Assembly: GCA_964598845.1 (NCBI GenBank)
Contig: CAZRDM010000003.1
Coordinates: 62,001 to 126,000 of the forward strand
Direction: 5' to 3'
DNA length: 64,000 nt
Source: FEN-987 sp964598845
GTDB lineage: Archaea > Thermoproteota > Bathyarchaeia > 40CM-2-53-6
Below are positions 8,836-16,420 of the stretch, piece after piece. The notes beneath the pieces are model-generated. The model made no database searches, was not told where the DNA came from, and saw only the letters and a list, made by a program, of their open reading frames with translations. Both the position numbers and the translations under genes were made by a program. Position 1 is the stretch's first letter. Each line of letters opens with the position of its first letter.

Positions 8836-9894
8836 GTGCGATTGTTGGCCTCGACGCAAGTCATGCAAGAGACTGAAGAGTCCTCCGCAGAGCAAGAAGC
8901 GGAAGCAGTCGTAGAGAAGCGCAAGAAGTACGAGTTCATAGAAGATATTCCAGGGGTTGGCCCGGCAACAGCTGAGAAGCTCAGGGAAATGGGATTCCAC
9001 ACAGTCGAGTCTTTGGCGACTGCTACAATCAAGGAACTAACTCAAGCCGGGGTGGGTGAGAAACAAGCCGCAAAGATCATCGCAGAGGCTAGGGATAGTC
9101 TAGCACTCAGTTTCATCCGTGCCGATGAACTCATCAAGATGAGGCAAAGCATCAAGCGGCTTTCGACCGGGAGTAAAGCGCTCGACGAACTACTAGGTGG
9201 AGGACTCGAAACTCAGACGATAACTGAGTTTTACGGGGAGTATGGAGTAGGCAAGAGCATCCTCTGCCACCAATTGGCGGTCAACGTACAGCTACCTGAA
9301 GAGAAGGGTGGCCTGAATGGGTCCGCGGTCTATCTTGACACTGAGAATACCTTCCGTGCAGAATGGATAGTCCGAATGTCCAGGGCGCTCGGACTCGATC
9401 CCGTTCAAACTGCAAAGAACATCATTTACTGCGAAGCTTTCAACTCAGATCATCAAATACTAATCCTTGAGAAAGCCGATAAGGTCATCCAAGAGAACAA
9501 TGTCAAACTCATAATAGTCGACTCCCTCACGTCCCACTTCCGGAGTGAGTACCTGGGCCGTGAAATGTTAGCTGAGCGACAGCAAAAGCTCAACAGCCAT
9601 CTGCACCGCCTTGTCAGGCTTTCACGCGCATTCAATGCCTGCGCCGTAGTGACGAATCAAGTGATGGCCAAACCAGATCAATTCTTCGCAATGGCAGTGG
9701 AGGCTGTGGGTGGACACATAGTGTCGCATACCAGTCACACTAGGATCTTCTTGAGAAGAACCGCCGGCGGTCCGGTAAGAATAGGTAGGCTTGTATCTAG
9801 CCCGTACCTACCCGAAGGAGAACGCATATTCAAGATAACTGAGGAAGGTATCAAGGATATTAGCGAAGAAGACGAAGTTAAACGCCGCCGATGA
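8836..9894 (+). CDS. radA: DNA repair and recombination protein RadA
   Basis: 352 aa archaeal RecA/Rad51 recombinase. Helix-hairpin-helix DNA-binding N-domain ~35-90 (EDIPGVGPATAEKLREMGF). ATPase core with Walker A GEYGVGKS (134-141; usual form GEFGSGKT), Walker B LIIVDSLT and an L2-region sequence MAVEAVGGHIVSHTS. Start listed at GTG 8836; an ATG at 8863 gives a shorter and equally plausible N-terminus. Its end overlaps the reading frame of the next gene. Confidence 0.96.
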   Translation: MRLLASTQVMQETEESSAEQEAEAVVEKRKKYEFIEDIPGVGPATAEKLREMGFHTVESLATATIKELTQAGVGEKQAAKIIAEARDSLALSFIRADELIKMRQSIKRLSTGSKALDELLGGGLETQTITEFYGEYGVGKSILCHQLAVNVQLPEEKGGLNGSAVYLDTENTFRAEWIVRMSRALGLDPVQTAKNIIYCEAFNSDHQILILEKADKVIQENNVKLIIVDSLTSHFRSEYLGREMLAERQQKLNSHLHRLVRLSRAFNACAVVTNQVMAKPDQFFAMAVEAVGGHIVSHTSHTRIFLRRTAGGPVRIGRLVSSPYLPEGERIFKITEEGIKDISEEDEVKRRR

Positions 9895-10285
9895 GGCTAC
9901 TCAGACACCTAACGTTGATTCTGAGAAGTTCTTTCAAGCGGTTATCGACAGAAGAATCAGCGACGCTGAGAAGGAGCTCGACTCCATAAGAACGACCATC
10001 CCAGGGACCGAAGCAGCAAGGGGATACCTGAAAGCCCTCGAAGGTTTGCTGCTAACTGCAAAATCAAACAACGACAAGTACCTCTACCTATCAAAGATCG
10101 AGAATACACCTAGGAAGCTCAAGGAATTACGAAAAGAGTTCGCCGTTCACACTACTAACAAGTTGCACACGGAGTATGATCGCGGTTACTTTGCGGCTCT
10201 CGAGAGTTACGTAAGGAAACTTGAACGCTGTGATGTCGTGAAGGAACCTCAGAGAGAATCCACGGAAGAAGCAAAGAGAAGCTAG
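9857..10285 (+). CDS. Hypothetical helical protein lacking a canonical start codon
   Basis: The frame is open from 9839 to the stop at 10285 and reads as protein-like throughout, e.g. SEKFFQAVIDRRISDAEKEL and DSIRTTIPGTEAARGYLKAL, then charged helices. It contains no ATG, GTG or TTG before an internal TTG at 10046, which would remove half the likely domain. Candidate starts are ATA 9857, preceded by a purine-rich GAGGAAGGT, or CTG 9839. Either overlaps the radA end, suggesting coupled translation. Function unknown. I chose 9857 with low confidence in the exact start. Confidence 0.6.
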   Translation: MLAKKTKLNAADEATQTPNVDSEKFFQAVIDRRISDAEKELDSIRTTIPGTEAARGYLKALEGLLLTAKSNNDKYLYLSKIENTPRKLKELRKEFAVHTTNKLHTEYDRGYFAALESYVRKLERCDVVKEPQRESTEEAKRS

Positions 10286-10608
10286 CCTGCAAGCGTGTTA
10301 GCCAGCACAGCCACCATGATCCACACAACGATGAATGTACCGCCGCCTAGCGTTATGTACCTGTGCTTTCCCTTGAGCTCATTCTCCCCGTAGTGGAGTA
10401 GATGTCGGACTATGACGACTGAGAGAACGTAGAAAACGACACCTAGTCCGATACCAGCAAACATTGCAAGTTCGCCCAATGTGGTTTCCCCGATCTGCAG
10501 GAAATGGTTGATGAGTCCTGCGGCGACAGCGAGTAGAAGCCGCAGCCAATAAACCATAGAGGCAGGCCTAATTCGTCCATGAGTTAGACTTCTTTGAGTC
10601 GCACTCAA
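10282..10608 (-). CDS. Small three-helix membrane protein
   Basis: 108 aa. Three predicted transmembrane segments: ~20-38 (YWLRLLLAVAAGLINHFL), ~47-69 (LAMFAGIGLGVVFYVLSVVI) and ~84-106. A short polar N-terminus and a charged loop HYGENELKGKHR lie between TM2 and TM3. The three-helix plan is like EMC6-type proteins, but I see no diagnostic motif and do not assign it. Convergent with the preceding gene, with a 4-bp overlap at the stops. Confidence 0.7.
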   Translation of the reverse strand: MSATQRSLTHGRIRPASMVYWLRLLLAVAAGLINHFLQIGETTLGELAMFAGIGLGVVFYVLSVVIVRHLLHYGENELKGKHRYITLGGGTFIVVWIMVAVLANTLAG

Positions 10609-10750
10609 GCTGATCTAGCCATCCACCCAACCAAGCAGTACCGCGCAAGATACGATAGGTCTCTAGATAATGCTTGCTCGCGCCCCTTGTCACCTCAGCC
10701 AGTCCCGTAAAGCCCTTAAGGCCTTGCAAACCTCTCCAGCATGAGCATCG

Positions 10751-11326
10751 TTGACAGTTCGTAGTGCTGCTCCCGAAGTCAAAGTAGAAGATGTAATGTC
10801 AAGTCCGGTCATCACAATAAAGGAAACTGACTCAGTTCTGTCTGCGAGCAAGCTGATGAAAAAGCATGACATTGGCTCCGTCGTGGTCGTGGAGAAGTCT
10901 GGGAAGCCACGCGGTATGATAACCGAGCGAGATGTTGTTCGTCGCGTTGCTGCTTTGGATTTACTTCCTAGCAAAGTTCAGGCGGGCAAATCGATGACGA
11001 AACCCCCCGCCACCATAGATCCATCGGCAAACGTGACAGAAGCTGCGAAGAAGATGCGAGAGCTCAAGATTCGCCGGCTTGTGGTAGTCGAGGACGGCAA
11101 ATTGAAGGGTATCATAACCAGCAATGACATCGTCGACATCACACCTGCATTGATCGATGTGATAGCCGAAAAATCTCAGATTGCGCCTGTCGAGAGACCT
11201 CGGGAGACTGCACCGCTCTCCGGTTATTGTGACAGATGCGGCTCTTGGGCGGATGAGCTGAAGACTCACGACGGTCAATTTCTATGTGAAGACTGTCTAG
11301 CCGACCTTGAAGAACCGGAAGAGTGA
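10751..11326 (+). CDS. Tandem CBS-domain protein with C-terminal zinc ribbon
   Basis: 191 aa. CBS1 (~11-66, VEDVMSSPVITIKETDSV) and CBS2 (~75-130) form a nucleotide-sensing Bateman module. Both carry GMITERDVV / GIITSNDIV-type endings. A zinc ribbon follows near residues 156-182 (CDRCG, then CEDC). TTG start at 10751; a nearby ATG at 10741 is in another frame with an immediate stop. The stop overlaps the GTG of the dihydroorotase by 4 bp, so a regulatory link to pyrimidine synthesis is possible but inferred. Confidence 0.85.
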   Translation: MTVRSAAPEVKVEDVMSSPVITIKETDSVLSASKLMKKHDIGSVVVVEKSGKPRGMITERDVVRRVAALDLLPSKVQAGKSMTKPPATIDPSANVTEAAKKMRELKIRRLVVVEDGKLKGIITSNDIVDITPALIDVIAEKSQIAPVERPRETAPLSGYCDRCGSWADELKTHDGQFLCEDCLADLEEPEE

Positions 11327-12723
11327 AGCTATCTCGTCCTCCCGGTTGCTCAAGGTTGTCAGCGGTCGGTGTGAGCAAGCATTTGCCTTCAATCCTAATT
11401 GAGTCAGCGAGGATTCCTCAAGATGATGAATTGACAACAGCTTCCATCCTCCTAGAAGACGGCATAATAAAACGAATCTCGAAATTTCCCCCGAGCAAAA
11501 CTGCCGATCTGAGGATCGATGCAAGAGGGCTAATTGCCATGCCTGGAATGATCGATGCTCACGTACATCTTCGCGATCTAGAGTTATCATATAAGGAAAC
11601 GTTCGAATCCGGAACTCAAGCGGCGGCAGTGGGTGGATTCACCACGGTGGTCGACATGCCAAACACAAGGCCGCCCACCATCAGTGCCATGAATCTAACT
11701 GAAAAGATATCGCAGGCCGAAGGAAAACTGTTCTCTAATGTCGCGCTTCAGGGAGCACTTGTCAAGGATTCCTCAGAAATCAAGAGGATGAGTGAAGTTG
11801 GGGCTGTAGCTTTCAAACTGTATCTTAACAAGGCGCTCGAAACCTTCAATTCTGAAGACGAAAACGAACTCAGCGCCTCACTACGAGCCGCAAAAGAAAA
11901 CGACGTGCTAGTCAGCATACACGCGGAAGATGCGGCAATCATTGAGAAGACCAAGCAGAAATGCCTAGCAGAAGAAAAGACATCGATCAGAGATTTCCTT
12001 CGTGCACACAGACCTGAGGCGGAAGTGGCCGCGGTCAGAAGAATCCTAGACCTAAGTATGAGAATGTATCTCCGCGTTCACATATGCCACATAAGCATTC
12101 CGTCCGCCGTCAAACTCGTTAAGAACACTACGAATGCAACTTGCGAAGCTACAGCCCACCATCTCCTCCTAAATGACTCGGTTTTCAGAAAACACGGGAC
12201 ATTGGCCATTTGTGTTCCACCAATAAGGAGCGAATGCCATAGGCTTGGACTTTGGCAACGATTTTCTTCGGGCCAGATTGATATCCTTGCTAGCGATCAC
12301 GCACCCCACACTCTCGAGGACAAGGACTCTGATAATGCTTGGAAGGTTTCTCCTGGCCTGCCTGGCCTAGAGACATCATTGCCCATGATGTTTACCCAAG
12401 TCTCGAGGGGTAAGCTAAGACTACAGAGACTCATCGAAGCCACGGCCACTCTACCTGCGAAGATTTTCGGATTTTCGCGAAAGGGACTACTCCTAGAAGG
12501 GTTTGACGCCGACATAGTGCTCGTAGACCCTAAGGCCAAGACCAGGATTGAACCAGAGAAGTTCTTGAGCAAAGCGAAATATTCACCCTTCAAAGGAATG
12601 CAGTGTATTGGAAAGCCGGCCTATACAATCGTCAATGGCACGTTAATCGCTGAGAGAAGTGCGATCGTAGGCCCACCTGTAGGCAAGGTTGCGAAGAGCG
12701 ATAAAGTATGCACTTCCTCCTAG
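11323..12723 (+). CDS. pyrC: Dihydroorotase
   Basis: 466 aa amidohydrolase of de novo pyrimidine synthesis (carbamoyl-aspartate to dihydroorotate). Zinc-binding DAHVHLRD (H-x-H) lies near residue 75 and is followed by GFTTVVDMPNTRPPT. Also present are the carbamylated-Lys region KLYLNKAL, His ligands in SIHAEDA and HICHIS, and the catalytic Asp in SDHAPHT. GTG 11323 overlaps the upstream stop; GTG 11371 (S-K-H-L-P-S) is an alternative start that better fits family length. Other amidohydrolases (allantoinase) are less likely. Confidence 0.9.
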   Translation: MKLSRPPGCSRLSAVGVSKHLPSILIESARIPQDDELTTASILLEDGIIKRISKFPPSKTADLRIDARGLIAMPGMIDAHVHLRDLELSYKETFESGTQAAAVGGFTTVVDMPNTRPPTISAMNLTEKISQAEGKLFSNVALQGALVKDSSEIKRMSEVGAVAFKLYLNKALETFNSEDENELSASLRAAKENDVLVSIHAEDAAIIEKTKQKCLAEEKTSIRDFLRAHRPEAEVAAVRRILDLSMRMYLRVHICHISIPSAVKLVKNTTNATCEATAHHLLLNDSVFRKHGTLAICVPPIRSECHRLGLWQRFSSGQIDILASDHAPHTLEDKDSDNAWKVSPGLPGLETSLPMMFTQVSRGKLRLQRLIEATATLPAKIFGFSRKGLLLEGFDADIVLVDPKAKTRIEPEKFLSKAKYSPFKGMQCIGKPAYTIVNGTLIAERSAIVGPPVGKVAKSDKVCTSS

Positions 12724-13328
12724 ACGGAATGCTGGGTAAGCTTGTTCGATGGCTGCGAATGATCGGTTGCGAAGCCACCTACATGAATGACAGTCCCGAC
12801 CGCGATCTTCTCTCCCTGGCTAAGCGCGACTCCCTTGTTCTGCTTACTTCAGATGAAGAGCTGTATCGGACGGCGATCTCAAGAGGGATTGAGTCCTTTT
12901 TAGTGGAAGGACGAACAGAACCGGAGAGATTGGCCGATCTCGCGGAGCGATATCGCCTGAGCCTTAGAATTGATACCGCGGTCTCGAGATGCCCCATGTG
13001 TGGGTACATCATTAGAGAAACCAAGAAGCAGGAGGTGAAAGATCACGTTCCTCCAACAACGTTTAAAGTGTACCGAGGTTTTTGGGTCTGCACTAACCCC
13101 GCATGTGGTAAGATATACTGGAAAGGTAGCCATTGGAAGAGAATAGAGCAGACACTTGAAAGAGCGAGGAAGATCCTTGAAAGCAGACGAAGTACAGGAT
13201 CACCAAAAGAGGCAAGACCAACACCTAAACCTCAACGAAGGCAAGGCACTAGTTCAATTGGCACGTCGTGCCATAGCGAGTTACCTCGAAACAAATCAGT
13301 TTATCACGGCTCCCGGGGAACTATCTGA
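12708..13328 (+). CDS. Mut7-C RNase-domain protein
   Basis: 206 aa as the frame reads. The N-terminus is a PIN-like Mut7-C domain (FLLDGMLGKLVRWLRMIGC, then LLTSDEELYRTAISRGI). It is followed by a zinc ribbon, CPMCG and CTNPACGKIYWKGSHW at ~96-145. The domain normally ends soon after this. Residues ~165-206 are proline/arginine rich, overlap the next gene by ~150 bp and look like an unselected frame. Overlaps the pyrC end by 16 bp. A predicted RNase; its substrate is unknown. Confidence 0.85.
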   Translation: MHFLLDGMLGKLVRWLRMIGCEATYMNDSPDRDLLSLAKRDSLVLLTSDEELYRTAISRGIESFLVEGRTEPERLADLAERYRLSLRIDTAVSRCPMCGYIIRETKKQEVKDHVPPTTFKVYRGFWVCTNPACGKIYWKGSHWKRIEQTLERARKILESRRSTGSPKEARPTPKPQRRQGTSSIGTSCHSELPRNKSVYHGSRGTI

Positions 13329-13839
13329 GAGCTTCCAAAGAAAATCCGGCGTCTTTGTTACGCTAAAGACGACGGGACCCGAGCAGGAACTTCGTGGTTG
13401 TATTGGATTTCCATACCCGGATCAGCGCTTGGTGGATGCCACCATAAAGGCGGCCGTCTACGCTGCCACTGAAGACCCAAGATTTCCGCGTGTGTCGCTC
13501 AGCGAGTTGAAAAGTTCGATCATCATGGAAATAACAGTTCTAACCGTTCCTCACATTCTGAAGACGAAGGATCGGAAGAACCTCCCGGAGCTTATTGAGG
13601 TAGGTCGACATGGACTCATTGTTCAGGGACATGGATCCTCAGGCATTCTTCTGCCACAGGTCGCGACAGAATGGAAGTGGGATGCCTCGGAATTTCTACT
13701 CAACTGCTGTCTCAAAGCGGGGCTTCCACCTGATTCCTGGCTCCTCGATGATGTCGAGGTGAAGGTCTTTGAAGGCGAAATCTTCGAGGAAGTGGAGCCT
13801 GAAGGCGAGGTTAGCAGAAAGACGATCGGTGACGCGTGA
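13177..13839 (+). CDS. AMMECR1-domain protein
   Basis: 220 aa. Core: ALVQLARRAIASYLE, then RSGVFVTLK-like text, LRGCIGFPYPDQ (signature LRGCIG), AAVYAATEDPRFPRVSLSEL and WKWDASEFLLNCCLKAGLP. TTG 13177 has a GAGGA Shine-Dalgarno sequence 6 nt upstream; TTG 13156 is an alternative. Overlaps the Mut7-C frame by ~150 bp. AMMECR1, MEMO and radical-SAM proteins form a functional trio of unknown job; a MEMO gene lies at 29.8-30.7 kb. Confidence 0.92.
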   Translation: MKADEVQDHQKRQDQHLNLNEGKALVQLARRAIASYLETNQFITAPGELSESFQRKSGVFVTLKTTGPEQELRGCIGFPYPDQRLVDATIKAAVYAATEDPRFPRVSLSELKSSIIMEITVLTVPHILKTKDRKNLPELIEVGRHGLIVQGHGSSGILLPQVATEWKWDASEFLLNCCLKAGLPPDSWLLDDVEVKVFEGEIFEEVEPEGEVSRKTIGDA

Positions 13840-15053
13840 CGTTGCGCGTCTACGTCGCACCTTGCGGAATTGGTTTAGGTCACATAGCAAGGGCTAAGCC
13901 GATAGCTGATGAGTTGAATCGTCGCGGAATTGAAACTGTCTTCTCAACCTACCTTGACGGGCTCGATTTCGCGAGGCATAATCACCTACCTACCTTTGAG
14001 GCTGTGCCGATAAACTTCAACGTAGCAAGCGACGGCACAATCGACTTCAAAATGACTGCTGCTACAAGCGGCTTTTCACTCGGGGTCAGAAGATTTCTGC
14101 GTCAAGTAGTCCGGGAGATTCGCTATCTGAAAAGATTTAGGGCAGATGTTGTTTTCTCCGATTCCCGCGCGTCATCGCTAGTCGCAGCCAAACTAATGAG
14201 AATACCTGTAGCCCTAATGCTGAACCAATTCCGAGTTGAAATAATAAGGCGTCCTTCTGGCCGACGACTTTCGCTTCTCGATCGACTATTCTTCTTCATA
14301 GCGAATATCGGATGGCTCTTCATCCGGACAGCCATCGAATTGGTGTGGATCAGGAGCGAGATTCTCCTCATTCCAGACCTGCCTCCACCATTCACGATAT
14401 GCCTCGGAAACCTAGCGATCCCAAGACGCTATAACCGAAAAGTGAAGCTAATCGGACCAATAGTAGAGAAGCGCGGGACGGCTGAGGACGAGCCAGCCAG
14501 AATCAAACACAAACTCGGATTTGATTCCGAGAAACCACTGATATATGCGGCAGTAAGCGGTCCGAAGATTGAACGAGAAACCTTGGTGAGGGCTCTCCTC
14601 GATTCGATGCGGATGTTTTCGAACGAATACAATGTTGTACTTTCACGCGGTGAACCTAAAGGTATGCGTAGTCCTAGTTCATTGAATGGAATCATTGTCT
14701 ATGATTGGATCGAGAACCAAGATGATTTCATCATGGCATCTGATTTGGTAGTGTCCAGAGCGGGTCATGGAACCATCATGAAATCGCTTGTATATGGTAA
14801 ACCCATGATCCTGATTCCTATACCCGATCATACTGAACAATACGGCAACGCCCGGCGCGCCGTAACTCTGCGCGTGGCTCGGATGATAGATCAGAAGAAG
14901 CTGAATCCCGAGACCTTGAATTCTGCAATCCAAGAGATATTGGCAGCCAAAGATTATCATACGAACTCATTTGAAGTCACAAGAAAAGCGACATCCATGG
15001 GGGCCGTCAGGACAGCCTGTGACGTAATCTCCAATCTGGCGAGTCGAAGCTAG
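13836..15053 (+). CDS. MurG/GT28-like glycosyltransferase
   Basis: 405 aa GT-B fold. The N-terminal glycine-rich acceptor loop is PCGIGLGHIARAKPIADELNR. The C-terminal nucleotide-sugar domain has YAAVSGPK, DWIENQDDFIMASDLVVSRAGHGT and KPMILIPIPDHTEQYGNA, matching MurG/UDP-glycosyltransferase donor-site motifs. A hydrophobic patch ~150-185 may bind the membrane. GTG start overlaps the AMMECR1 stop by 4 bp. Likely glycosylates a lipid or surface component; the acceptor is unknown. Confidence 0.85.
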   Translation: MTLRVYVAPCGIGLGHIARAKPIADELNRRGIETVFSTYLDGLDFARHNHLPTFEAVPINFNVASDGTIDFKMTAATSGFSLGVRRFLRQVVREIRYLKRFRADVVFSDSRASSLVAAKLMRIPVALMLNQFRVEIIRRPSGRRLSLLDRLFFFIANIGWLFIRTAIELVWIRSEILLIPDLPPPFTICLGNLAIPRRYNRKVKLIGPIVEKRGTAEDEPARIKHKLGFDSEKPLIYAAVSGPKIERETLVRALLDSMRMFSNEYNVVLSRGEPKGMRSPSSLNGIIVYDWIENQDDFIMASDLVVSRAGHGTIMKSLVYGKPMILIPIPDHTEQYGNARRAVTLRVARMIDQKKLNPETLNSAIQEILAAKDYHTNSFEVTRKATSMGAVRTACDVISNLASRS

Positions 15054-16323
15054 AGCAGAACTCGTTCTGTTTTCATTTCACTAAGATCGATGCTTGTGAG
15101 AGGGACTTTGGTTTTGTTTTCACTCAGCTCACGGTTGAGCTGGGAGAATAGCTCTTCTTCTGGAATACCAAGTAACCCGCACATTTCAATTAACTCCTCT
15201 ATGTCCAGTCCGATCAGCGGGTGGAAGATGGGCAAATTGACACTGGCGTCCCCCGTCACAAACGGAAACTCAAGAGACTGTCCGCTGACTTGAGAAGACA
15301 CCAAGCCCTTGTACCTTTTCTGCTCAGCAAACTTGGCACCTGCAACACGCACCAATTGTCTGATCTCACCATACCCGAGTGAGAGGCGTTCGATTTTCTC
15401 TTGAATCAACCCGTTGACATCAAGGGCGTAGGCTCTATAGTTCGCGCGCGTGACCGAAAGGCGGAGTCTCCGCGCAAGGCTAAGCTGATAGTCTCTCGCG
15501 AAAAGGGCGAAGATATCAGAGAGCGGAATAAGCAATTCCACAAGACATCCCCTTCGCATCATTGCGTATGATGCGAGTATTGTGAGCGGTCCCGAATCAA
15601 GTACAGCTAGCAGTCTCCATTGGGACGACAGCGGTAACCCGCTCGGTCCCGGAAGGCGAACCGCATACACATAGGCTCTATCTCCCGCTAGGTCAACAAA
15701 GATGGTGGTGTCAGGTTCTTTCAGATTGACCTTGATCGACCTGCCGTTTAGTGCCTTAAGGACCTCTGATCCTCCATGGGTTTCAATTTGGCATCGTGAA
15801 AGCGAGGATGGCGCTGAACGACGAGCTCGAATGGCAAAAGACTGCCCAGGCCGAAGATTTTCCTCGGCTAGTTGGACTATGCTCCTTGTGACATGCTCTA
15901 TGGTCGAGGGAACTAGGATGCCTGGTGCTGCTGATGCGACTCCGAAAACCCTTGCGCAGCACCGGGCTGCATTCAATGGATCCGTTATCCCGCGTATTAC
16001 GATTCTNNNNNNNNNNNNNNNNNNNNNNNNNNNNNNNNNNNNNNNNNNNNNNNNNNNNNNNNNNNNNNNNNNNNNNNNNNNNNNNNNNNNNNNNNNNNNN
16101 NNNNNNTTGCGCAGCACCGGGCTGCATTCAATGGATCCGTTATCCCGCGTATTACGATTCTCGCGGCATGCTTCTCAGAAGAGAAACCGGCAAATCCGGC
16201 CTTCGATAGCGCAGTTCTTAGATCATGCATCAACCGTTGCTCTAGAATCCGTCTGACTGGACTACTCTTCAGGGTAATCTCGGCGGAGGAAACGAGTACT
16301 ACAGGCTCCCGACTCAAGATCAA
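15050..16323 (-). CDS. ThiI-like THUMP protein with degenerate PP-loop, interrupted by an assembly gap
   Basis: Removing the N run and one 55-bp copy joins 16323-16162 to 16006-15050 in frame, giving 372 aa. N-terminal ferredoxin-like part (SSAEITLKSSPVRRILEQRL). THUMP domain with ARIVIRGITDPLNAARCCARVFGVASAAP. The C-terminal half resembles ThiI, 4-thiouridine synthase, including NLPIFHPLIGLDIEELIEM. The ATP-binding SGGxDSPV motif is replaced by LDSGPLTI, and the CxxCRRMM-type segment is absent. It may bind tRNA without thiolating it. TTG start at 16323; TTG 16317 is also possible. Convergent with the glycosyltransferase (4-bp overlap). Confidence 0.75.
15952..16006. repeat. 55-bp contig-end duplicate, left copy
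   Basis: Identical over 55 bp to 16107-16161 on the other side of a run of N. Both copies encode the same part of the THUMP domain. This is a k-mer-length contig overlap left by scaffolding, not a biological repeat. Confidence 0.95.
16007..16106. other. Assembly gap of 100 N
   Basis: Exactly 100 undetermined bases between identical 55-bp ends. The size is a placeholder. Collapsing the duplicate restores a continuous reading frame, so probably no sequence is missing. Confidence 0.98.
16107..16161. repeat. 55-bp contig-end duplicate, right copy
   Basis: Perfect direct copy of 15952-16006; see that entry. Confidence 0.95.
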
Positions 16324-16420
16324 CGCCCGACCAACTGGGCAGGTTATTGGAATGTGGGCGCGCCTACTTAGGCTGGGCGTGGAATCCGAGAAAACTACAA
16401 AGGAAAAAATGGGGATGGGC

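Noticed and set aside
10282..10608. Assignment of the three-helix membrane protein as archaeal EMC6
   Set aside because: Topology fits but I could see no diagnostic residues, so it was left as hypothetical.
15952..16161. 55-bp direct repeat as a mobile-element target duplication
   Set aside because: It flanks exactly 100 N and the merged gene is in frame, so it is an assembly overlap.
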